Of a stretch of 40,047 bases of DNA, positions 32,174 through 38,743 are shown one piece after another. This DNA comes from an uncultured Mycoplasmatota bacterium (GTDB taxonomy: Bacteria > Bacillota_I > Bacilli_A > RF39 > UBA660): assembly GCA_947569245.1 (NCBI GenBank), contig CANORV010000005.1, positions 1 through 40,047 of the forward strand, in the 5' to 3' direction. Numbering within the stretch: position 1 is the first letter of the stretch; every line of letters starts with the position of its first letter. The notes below the pieces were generated by a model. It worked only from the letters and a program-made list of their open reading frames with translations, ran no database searches and was not told where the DNA came from. The translations under genes were made by a program, and so were the position numbers.

Positions 32174-33994
32174 TTATGGTGCTAAGACAACTCGGAAACC
32201 ACGGTAGGCATCGGCTGAACCGTAATTATGCCCTGAGGCAAACATACCTGACTCTGTACCATCATAGTACCCACCCCCGCGTTCGACCCAAGGAGAGACT
32301 GTGTTGGCAAAGTAGGCGTAGTCGACATACCAGGAACTAATCTGTCTTGTTAAATTAGCAGCATATATTATACTCTTAAATGGACCCATTTCAACAGTTC
32401 CATCCCCTAAATGTCCTCTTGTATAATCAGATGGACTTGTACCATAATTATATTTGTCATAATATTTTTCTTCCGGCCAAGAATATCCTGATGCAAGAGA
32501 TCCTCCTTCTCCAAAACTACCAATAAATCCAGAGTGATTGCTTGCATTTCTTCCGGATAATGGCTTACCATTTGAATCTGTCATTACTCCCATGACATAT
32601 TCCCAAGCACCACCTGACATATCATATATACCTGAGATATTTCCAGTAGTTGATGCAAGATATCCTATCTCTGTATTATAGGGAAGTGTTATATCATTTG
32701 TTGTTCCATATTTATTGCAGTCACGATTATCATTAGTCCATCCGCAGGTTGGTTCTACTACTGATGAATATCCTGTTATAAAGTTGCTATTGTTATTTAT
32801 TCTTACACTCGTCATGGAACCATATTTTGAATGCTGTAAGTATGAAACAGCACCCCATTCACTATTCTTCATCATATGAGAATCCATTTCCCTTTGGTAA
32901 TAATAACTTGTATAAAAGGCATTTCCTACCTGAATATTTCGATAGCTTACTACATTTGGTTTTATCTGTATTCCTACCGCATTTATTGAATTATCTGGTG
33001 CAGCATTTGACTTACTTGTTTCAAATTTTCCTACCCAGATTCCATTTGAGTTAAAACTCGTGAATGCTGGATGTGTTAACCATTCATTCTTCTTTGTTCC
33101 ATTTGATGGTGTTGTATATTTTGATTCAAACTCAACCTCAATTGTTTGAACTCTATCTTCTACCTCAGTTAAACCACTATAAGTCTCATCATTAAAGATT
33201 TTATACCTGTATCTTGGTATCCAAACAAAATATGATTCTATATTATCCTCTGATATGATATCATTATTTTCATATGGTACAGTTTCATCTTTTAAAATAA
33301 CAGCATTAGCCCACTCTTTATTTTGATAATTATACCATTCCTCTTCAACATTTGCTTTAGTTACTGTTCCATCACTTGCTATTTTTACAGGAATTAATCC
33401 TGTCTTTAATACTGGATCTGCCCCATTTAGAGTTATATCATTATAAATATTATTTTGAACTAATGTAACAGTTATCTTGCTATTTAATACTTTATTCATT
33501 ACCTCTTCCCTCGTTGGTGTATCTTCATCTAACCATAATCTTAAATAAAATGTTCTTTCTTCATTTCCATTTAGTCTTCCTGTATCTAATTTATAAGCAC
33601 TACTTGCATTCGTTATCGTCTTTTCAACTGTTTCATTTTTAGTTAGTGATAAAGGTTCATTTTCATTTAACATAACATCAATATAAGAAAGCTTAGTTAA
33701 TGTTGAATCATCTAATACTTCTAAATTAACCTGATATGATGCGTAGGTACTACAAGTATTTGTTAAAGTAAATTCATAAGGTAGTAATTTCTTTCCATCT
33801 TCATCTGTTACTGGTACTACATTTGATAAATTAATACTGTTTTTATCTTTAAACTCGATATTAAAACAACCTGTTGTTACTACATTAGTTGACTCTTGAG
33901 TTAGCGTAATTTGCCATAGGGCATAACTTGTACCAACTAAAACAACAGCTAAAACTATCATTATAACTACTATGATACTTTTCTTTTTCTTCAT
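32174..33994 (-). CDS. Surface protein with FGE/C-type-lectin-like variable C terminus (copy 1)
   Basis: 606 residues. N-terminal membrane anchor SIIVVIMIVLAVVLVGTSYA. Residues 40-185 share the domain of genes A/B ('YEFTLTNTCSTYASYQVNLE', 'TFYLRLWLDEDTPTREEVMN'). From about 250 there is an FGE-sulfatase/lectin-like domain: 'ESYFVWIPRYRYKIFNDETY', 'SEWGAVSYLQHSKYG', IYDMSGGAWEYVMGVMTDSN, ending in RGGGYYDG..GSADAYRGFR. The last 45 codons before GFRVVLAP (32192-32326) are 54% GC by hand count and differ sharply from copies 2 and 3. Probably a surface ligand binder whose tip is diversified. No poly-G tract here. Promoter at 34023-34051 and AAAGGTAGGG before the ATG. Confidence 0.82.
   Translation of the reverse strand: MKKKKSIIVVIMIVLAVVLVGTSYALWQITLTQESTNVVTTGCFNIEFKDKNSINLSNVVPVTDEDGKKLLPYEFTLTNTCSTYASYQVNLEVLDDSTLTKLSYIDVMLNENEPLSLTKNETVEKTITNASSAYKLDTGRLNGNEERTFYLRLWLDEDTPTREEVMNKVLNSKITVTLVQNNIYNDITLNGADPVLKTGLIPVKIASDGTVTKANVEEEWYNYQNKEWANAVILKDETVPYENNDIISEDNIESYFVWIPRYRYKIFNDETYSGLTEVEDRVQTIEVEFESKYTTPSNGTKKNEWLTHPAFTSFNSNGIWVGKFETSKSNAAPDNSINAVGIQIKPNVVSYRNIQVGNAFYTSYYYQREMDSHMMKNSEWGAVSYLQHSKYGSMTSVRINNNSNFITGYSSVVEPTCGWTNDNRDCNKYGTTNDITLPYNTEIGYLASTTGNISGIYDMSGGAWEYVMGVMTDSNGKPLSGRNASNHSGFIGSFGEGGSLASGYSWPEEKYYDKYNYGTSPSDYTRGHLGDGTVEMGPFKSIIYAANLTRQISSWYVDYAYFANTVSPWVERGGGYYDGTESGMFASGHNYGSADAYRGFRVVLAP
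32192..32326 (-). other. Hypervariable C-terminal segment of copy 1 (VR-like)
   Basis: 45 codons between the invariant SSWY and GFR. 73 of 135 bases are G or C by hand count, far above the surroundings. Against copy 3, 20 of 45 residues differ, while P-W, R-G-G, G-x-E-S-G, G-S and G-F-R are kept. Confidence 0.75.
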
Positions 33995-34022
33995 ATTTTA
34001 TCCCTACCTTTATTCTAATTAA

Positions 34023-34051
34023 ATTATACTCTATCTCTTATTTATTAACAA
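34023..34051 (-). promoter_or_regulatory. Promoter of surface protein copy 1
   Basis: On the minus strand TTGTTA, 17 bases, TATAAT, about 30 bases before the ATG at 33994. Confidence 0.7.
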
Positions 34052-34094
34052 GTAAAAAAAGAAGCTATTTTTTTCTATTTTAATATTTTTACAT

Positions 34095-35513
34095 TTAGAA
34101 TAATACAGTATCAATCACTACATTTTCATCTATTTTTCTAACAACTATTTCTTTAACAAATCTCTCCAAAAAAATTTTCTTTTCATTATTATTTAGATTT
34201 AAATAATTATTCTTTAAACTTACTACAATTTTTTCTATATCATTTCGATTAGATAAACTATTATCATATTTTTTTTGTATACTACTAAGTTCATTACCTA
34301 AACAAATCAAATTAGATTCTATATTACCTTTTATCTCCTGATATGTTTCAAAATCTATCTTATTAAACGAAAATAACTCAGTAATTTTACATCTTTTTAT
34401 TTCCAACTTTTCTATACTATTTTTTAATCTCATTATGTCTAAGTACTCTTTCTCTTCTTGAAATATTTCACTATCATATTCAAAATTCCTTACTTTATTT
34501 AGATAATTTAAAAAAGCTTCTTCTATTTTTTTATGAGAAAAACCAGGCATTTTACAGGTATTATTTTTTCTACCATTACAATAATAAGTGACATATTTTT
34601 TACTATTTTGAAATTGTTCTTTGGCATAATATTTATTACCACAATTACTACATCTAAGAACTTTAAAATAATATGTATCATCTGATGATGATTTTTTTTC
34701 ATGATTTTTCTTTCTTTTAGTTAGTAAATTACTTACATCTAAAAATAATTCTTTATCAAGTATCGGAGTTATATCTTTTCCTTTTACCTCGAAATTGTTT
34801 CTTTTACCAATTCCATACCTTACATTTCCTATATAAAGCGGATTAGTTAAAATAGATAAGATAGTTGATTGATTCCACTTTCCTCCTCTTTTGGTAGGAA
34901 CCTTTAACTCCTTTAATTTTTCAGCTATTTTAATCATTGTTATCCCATCTAAATACCATTTATAAATTTTTTTGACATATATTGCTTCAAATTCGTTTAC
35001 TACTAACTTTTTTTTACCAACTATATAATCATACCCAAAAACACCATTACAATTAGTATAATTTCCCTCTCTTGTTTTCTGTTCATAACCAAAAGTTACT
35101 CTTTCTATTAAATTTTCTCGTTCAAATTCAGCAAAAATACCCATAATTTTAACAAACATTCTTCCAACAGCATTTGACGTATCTATCTTTTCTGTTTGAG
35201 AATTAAACGTACAATTGTTACTATTAAAAGTTTCAATTAAATAAATTAAATCTTTAACACTTCTTGTTAATCTATCTAACTTATATATTAAAACATTATT
35301 AACCCTTCCCTTTTTTACATCTTCAATCAATCTTGATACCTCAGGTCTATCAATTAAATTCTTACCACTTATTCCATCATCAATATAATAATCAACAATC
35401 TCCCAATCATTTGCTTCGGCATACTTCGTTAATTTATCTTTTTGAGCGTGAATACTAAAACCATCACGAGCTTGTTCTTCTGTTGATACTCTACAATATA
35501 TTGCTGTTTTCAC
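34095..35513 (-). CDS. Large serine recombinase (site-specific integrase)
   Basis: 472 residues. The resolvase catalytic domain starts MKTAIYCRVSTEEQARDGFS with nucleophile Ser10 and Arg8; further catalytic residues lie in 'VLIYKLDRLTRS' and 'GIFAEFERENLIERV'. A recombinase domain (about 165-270: 'PTKRGGKWNQSTILSILTNP', LYIGNVRYG) and a zinc-ribbon domain (CSNCGNKYY ... YYCNGRKNNTC) follow, then a coiled coil and the C-terminal FLERFVKEIVVRK. This is the full large-serine-integrase layout. It would cut at the AA core and join attP to attB. GTG start. Located at the dacF-N end of the element, as usual for these elements. Confidence 0.95.
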   Translation of the reverse strand: MKTAIYCRVSTEEQARDGFSIHAQKDKLTKYAEANDWEIVDYYIDDGISGKNLIDRPEVSRLIEDVKKGRVNNVLIYKLDRLTRSVKDLIYLIETFNSNNCTFNSQTEKIDTSNAVGRMFVKIMGIFAEFERENLIERVTFGYEQKTREGNYTNCNGVFGYDYIVGKKKLVVNEFEAIYVKKIYKWYLDGITMIKIAEKLKELKVPTKRGGKWNQSTILSILTNPLYIGNVRYGIGKRNNFEVKGKDITPILDKELFLDVSNLLTKRKKNHEKKSSSDDTYYFKVLRCSNCGNKYYAKEQFQNSKKYVTYYCNGRKNNTCKMPGFSHKKIEEAFLNYLNKVRNFEYDSEIFQEEKEYLDIMRLKNSIEKLEIKRCKITELFSFNKIDFETYQEIKGNIESNLICLGNELSSIQKKYDNSLSNRNDIEKIVVSLKNNYLNLNNNEKKIFLERFVKEIVVRKIDENVVIDTVLF

Positions 35514-35531
35514 AAATTAATATCAGTCCTT

Positions 35532-35639
35532 TTATCCTTTAGAAGTAACATTTTTATTTTCTTCTAATATTCTTAAAACGCTTGTACTTAGAAAAAATCT
35601 CATCATTTCAAGTTCAACTTTTTTTGGTAATTCTATCAT
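35532..35639 (-). CDS. 35-residue ORF upstream of the serine recombinase
   Basis: ATG at 35639 with AAGGAAGG upstream; sequence MIELPKKVELEMMRFFLSTS followed by VLRILEENKNVTSKG. Amphipathic helix, no membrane span. It ends 18 bases before the recombinase start, so the two are probably co-transcribed. No family is assigned with certainty. By position it is a candidate directionality factor or recombinase regulator, which is inference. Confidence 0.55.
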   Translation of the reverse strand: MIELPKKVELEMMRFFLSTSVLRILEENKNVTSKG

Positions 35640-35699
35640 TAGATACTTTCCTTCCTTTTAACTTTCTATTATTTATATTAATAAACATTATAGTTTTTC

Positions 35700-35716
35700 T
35701 AATATACAACTTTATT
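35700..35716 (-). other. Left attachment junction of the dacF element (attL-type)
   Basis: On the minus strand dacF sequence ends ACAAAT, then core AA (35712-35713), then the arm AGTTGTATATTA (35700-35711). The arm is the inverse complement of the arm at 28885-28896, so a circular form would have a 26-bp perfect palindromic attP centre with AA in the middle. Confidence 0.85.
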
Positions 35717-36343
35717 TGTATTAACTAACCAAAATTTATTTGGAGTATCCATTCTTAGATAATCCTCATAAACACTTGAAAACTCCAAAATTTCTTCATG
35801 ACTTAATAACTCTTTAGCAATTATTGACATATCATAAGCACTTGAGTAATGATTATTTTCATCTAATCCTGTACAATTTACAAAGTTAGTGTTTCTTAAT
35901 CCTAAACTTCGTACTTTATCATTCATCATCTTTACAAATTCTTGCTCACTTCCTGCTATTCTTTCAGCAAGAGCAACTGTTGCATCATTTGCTGAAGCCA
36001 TACTTATTCCTTTCATTAAATCTCTTACAGTCATTACTTCATTTGGTTGTAAATATATTTGACTTCCTCCAAATCCTGCTGCATTACTACTAACAGTTAT
36101 TTTTTCATCCCACTTTAGATTTCCTGATTCTATGTTTTCTAAAATTAGAATCTGAGATACCATTTTAGTCATAGAAGCAATTGCTACTCTTTCATTTATA
36201 TTTTTCTCATATAAGATTTTTCCTGTTGATACTTCCATTAATAAACCGCTTCTAGCATTCTGCAATAAATTTTCTTCTGCATGTACTTTCTGTGGTAAGA
36301 CAAAAAGACAAGCTAGAAAAAGTATTAATAACTTTTTTTTCAT
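35714..36343 (-). pseudogene. dacF: dacF, 5' fragment (before the integrated element)
   Basis: D-alanyl-D-alanine carboxypeptidase of the sporulation locus, N-terminal 210 codons. Signal peptide MKKKLLILFLACLFVLPQKVHA. SxxK box at residues 57-60 (SMTK) and SxN at 117-119 (SAN), then WLVNTN. In the current DNA it continues four codons into the element (K-V-V-Y) and stops at 35699, so the KTG box is missing and the product cannot be a working transpeptidase-fold enzyme. Joined to 28372-28882 by the AA core it reads NTNKLVRFYDGADGLKTG, 380 residues, close to Bacillus DacF. DacF trims peptide side chains in the spore cortex. Confidence 0.92.
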
Positions 36344-36380
36344 ATAAATAACACCTCTTGATTAATACTATGTTCTTTTT

Positions 36381-36408
36381 TTGAATATCTTTCGTAATTT
36401 ATTATAAA
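36381..36408 (+). promoter_or_regulatory. Promoter of the VanY-like gene
   Basis: TTGAAT, 16 bases, TATAAA in the divergent gap with dacF, 20 bases before the ATG at 36428. Confidence 0.55.
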
Positions 36409-36427
36409 ATTTAATTAGGTGAAAAAT

Positions 36428-37231
36428 ATGAAAAGAGTTTTTATCATTTTGATTGTTGTAATTGCATGTACTGGATGTAGTTTTAATAAAAATAGTGGTG
36501 ATAAAAAAAATCTGATAAATTCAAAAATAGCTTATTATAAAAAAGAGAATTTGGAAAGATATATAAAATATAAAAAACAGTATACTACTTTATCTGATGA
36601 GGATATTATTACGAGAGTTAATATTGGTCTTGATAATAAGTATTATACAAATACTCAAGAAACTCCCTTTTTAAATTCAATAAAGATTCTTAGTAATAAG
36701 TATTATTATATGCCAAGTGATTATGTTCCAGATAATTTGGAAAAAATTGACTCTTCTTGTAGCAGTGGTAGTAGGTATTTAGTTAATGTTGCAAGGAAAG
36801 CTTTTGAGAAGTTATGTTTTGATGCTTTAGAACAAGGGTATACAATTAGAGCTATGTCTACTTATAGGTCATATGATTATCAAAATATTCTTTATCAAAA
36901 TTATGTGGCAAAAGATGGTGTTATTAATGCTGATACTTATTCGGCTAGACCTGGTTTTTCTGAACATCAAACAGGTTTGGTAGTTGATGTTGATGACAGT
37001 ATATACGATTTTACAAATTTTCATAAATCAAAATCTTTTAAATGGATGTCAGATAATGCTTACAAATATGGTTTTATATTAAGATATCCTTTAGATAAAG
37101 TTGACATAACTGGTTATACATATGAATCTTGGCATTATAGATATGTTGGGGTTGAAGCTGCTACTAAGATGAGAAATGAAAATCTATCATTTGATGAATA
37201 TTATTTTAGGTATTTGGATAAGACAAAATAA
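36428..37231 (+). CDS. VanY-type D-alanyl-D-alanine carboxypeptidase lipoprotein
   Basis: 267 residues. Lipoprotein-like signal MKRVFIILIVVIACTGC (two candidate lipid Cys, VIAC or CTGC). The M15 zinc peptidase domain has 'RAMSTYRSYDYQNILYQNYV', the zinc motif RPGFSEHQTGLVVDVDDS (His and Asp) and the second-His motif ESWHYRYVG. It removes terminal D-Ala from peptidoglycan stem peptides. Divergent from dacF, so two D,D-carboxypeptidases of unrelated folds sit back to back. AGGTG precedes the ATG at 36428; GTG at 36419 overlaps it and is unlikely. Intact. Confidence 0.9.
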   Translation: MKRVFIILIVVIACTGCSFNKNSGDKKNLINSKIAYYKKENLERYIKYKKQYTTLSDEDIITRVNIGLDNKYYTNTQETPFLNSIKILSNKYYYMPSDYVPDNLEKIDSSCSSGSRYLVNVARKAFEKLCFDALEQGYTIRAMSTYRSYDYQNILYQNYVAKDGVINADTYSARPGFSEHQTGLVVDVDDSIYDFTNFHKSKSFKWMSDNAYKYGFILRYPLDKVDITGYTYESWHYRYVGVEAATKMRNENLSFDEYYFRYLDKTK

Positions 37232-37253
37232 AAAAGTGCTTTAATTTGCACTT
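37227..37253 (-). terminator. Terminator of surface copy 2
   Basis: On the minus strand AAGTGC-AAATTAAA-GCACTT followed by TTTTATTTT. It lies between convergent genes; toward the plus strand the T-run is weak. Confidence 0.75.
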
Positions 37254-37274
37254 AATTAATTGAAGTATTTTTAT

Positions 37275-37995
37275 CTATGGAGCTAGAACAATTCTAAAGC
37301 CACCATCCGAATGGGTTGAACCGTAAGCATGAGCAAAAGCAGACACACCGGATTCTGAACCAAGATCGTAATTACCCCCGCGTAAGAACCAAGGAGTGGC
37401 CGTGTTGACAAAGAAGGCATGGTCTGCATACCAGGAACTAATTTGTCTAGTTTGATTATTGGCATATACTATCCTCTTAAATGGTCCCATTTCTACTGTT
37501 GCGTCTCCTAAGTGGCCTCTTGTAAATTCTGAATAACTTGTTCCATAAGCATACTTATCATAATACTTTTCTTCTGGCCAAGAATATCCTGAGGCAAGAT
37601 TTCCTCCTTCTCCAAAATTACCAATAAATCCTGAATTATATGTAGAATTTCTTCCTGATAATGGTTGTCCACTTTGATTAGTCATTATTCCCATGACATA
37701 TTCCCAAGCTCCACCTGACATGTCATATATACCTGAGATATTTCCAGTAGTTGATGCAAGATATCCTGTCTCGGTATTATAAGCTTTTGTGACATCGTCT
37801 GTTGTTCCATATTTATTACATACTCTATTATCATTAGTAAAGTCACATGTTGGTTCAGAAACACTTGCATATCATTTTAGAAAATTACTATTATTATTAG
37901 CTCTAACGCTCATCTGTGAACCATATTTTGAATGTTGTAAGTACGAAACTGCACCCCATTAACTATTTTTCATCATATGTGAATCCATTTTTCTT
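37275..37995 (-). pseudogene. Surface protein copy 2, truncated and with in-frame stops
   Basis: Homologous to the C-terminal third of copies 1 and 3, from MDSHMMKNS to GFRIVLAP. The 5' part is replaced by a transposase fragment at about 37991. Two stops break it: TAA in place of a Glu codon after MKNS (37954-37956) and TGA in NFLK-stop-YAS (about 37872). The later part 'IYDMSGGAWEYVMGIMTNQS' to the end is open, and its 45-codon tip (37293-37427, 50% GC by hand count) is as divergent as in the other copies. It may be a dead gene or a silent donor cassette. Confidence 0.85.
37293..37427 (-). other. Hypervariable C-terminal segment of copy 2 (VR-like)
   Basis: Same boundaries as in copies 1 and 3 (after SSWY, before GFR). 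It keeps the scaffold P-W, R-G-G, G-x-E-S-G, G-S, G-F-R and differs at most other positions. Confidence 0.7.
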
Positions 37996-38516
37996 TTTAA
38001 TGCTGTAAATTCATCTATACATATATTTTCTGGTAAATAATTTCTATATAGTTTTTCATCATCATAAATTTTATTTATAATTCTTTGTATTGTCATATTA
38101 CTTACATTATGATTTTTAGCTATATAAGTATTGGGTATTATATCTTTAGCATATTTAATTATAGAATATTTAGTATTATTACTAATGTGACATCTATAAT
38201 CAACAATATTTGTAGATGCATTAAATCTTTTTCTACAATTTTTACATTTATATCTTTGCTTTATTAGTTCTAAGTAGCTAGTTAATTCGGATACTTTTGG
38301 TATTTTAATTAATGAAGTTTTAGTACCATTTTTTATAATTGTATTGTCATTTTTACAACCATATATTGGACAATATTCATATTCATTTTTTAAATATCCA
38401 ATATATATCAAACAATTAGTTTTATTTATATTTATCTTTTCAACAAAGTTTTCATTAAAAATAATATTTTTTTCTTCCATATTTAAAGTTTTTAAGATAG
38501 AATTAATTATTGACAT
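37991..38516 (-). pseudogene. ISL3-like transposase N-terminal fragment
   Basis: About 175 codons. N-terminal zinc-finger region 'EYCPIYGCKNDNTIIKNGTK' and 'LIKQRYKCKNCRKRFNAST', then a helix-turn-helix (YIAKNHNVSNMTIQRIINKI) and LPENICIDEF, where the DDE catalytic core should begin. It is cut there and fused in frame to KMDSHMMKNS of surface copy 2. Start ATG at 38516 with AAAGGAAG. The catalytic domain and the other IS end are missing. Confidence 0.8.
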
Positions 38517-38593
38517 TTACAACTTCCTTTACTATTTTTTATCCAAATTAATTGTATCAAAGACAAGTTGTATTGTCTATTTTTTTTGCATTT

Positions 38594-38620
38594 AAAAAAG
38601 TGATGAAATTTTTTCATCAC
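38594..38620 (-). terminator. Terminator downstream of surface copy 3
   Basis: On the minus strand GTGATGAAA-AAA-TTTCATCAC followed by TTTTTT, a perfect 9-bp stem about 120 bases after the stop at 38744. The gap 38621-38743 holds no gene and no visible template repeat. Confidence 0.8.
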
Positions 38621-38743
38621 CCATCAATGTTTATGAACCATAAAAAAGATAGGTAGCAAACTTGACTCATATCACATATTGCTTTGGAAAATCATAGTTG
38701 CTACATTAAAATATTTTTACGTTAGAAAAATGGTAATTTGCAC

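Larger units (their letters stand above)
28885..35713 (-). mobile_element. 6.83-kb integrative element inserted in dacF
   Basis: Bounded by inverted 12-bp arms around an AA dinucleotide at both junctions; the homology of the arms continues imperfectly to about 23 bases. It contains, in transcription order on the minus strand, a 35-aa ORF, a large serine recombinase at one end, a surface protein with a hypervariable C terminus, a lipoprotein, an MBOAT protein and an SGNH/DHHW-like protein. Joining the junctions restores dacF in frame. The arrangement matches a large-serine-integrase element (attP with twofold symmetry, asymmetric attB). It resembles skin-type interruptions of sporulation genes, but the cargo is envelope-related. 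Activity is not shown by the sequence alone. Confidence 0.88.

Noticed and set aside
34050..34085. Strong terminator after the serine recombinase gene
   Set aside because: Only an A7/T7 pairing around GAAGCTA is visible; too weak to call.
37275..37870. Separate small proteins starting at internal ATGs in surface copy 2
   Set aside because: They are pieces of one decayed surface gene broken by TAA and TGA, alignable to copies 1 and 3.
38621..38743. DGR template repeat or reverse transcriptase near copy 3
   Set aside because: The gap has no sequence resembling the variable tips, and no frame in the window has reverse transcriptase motifs.
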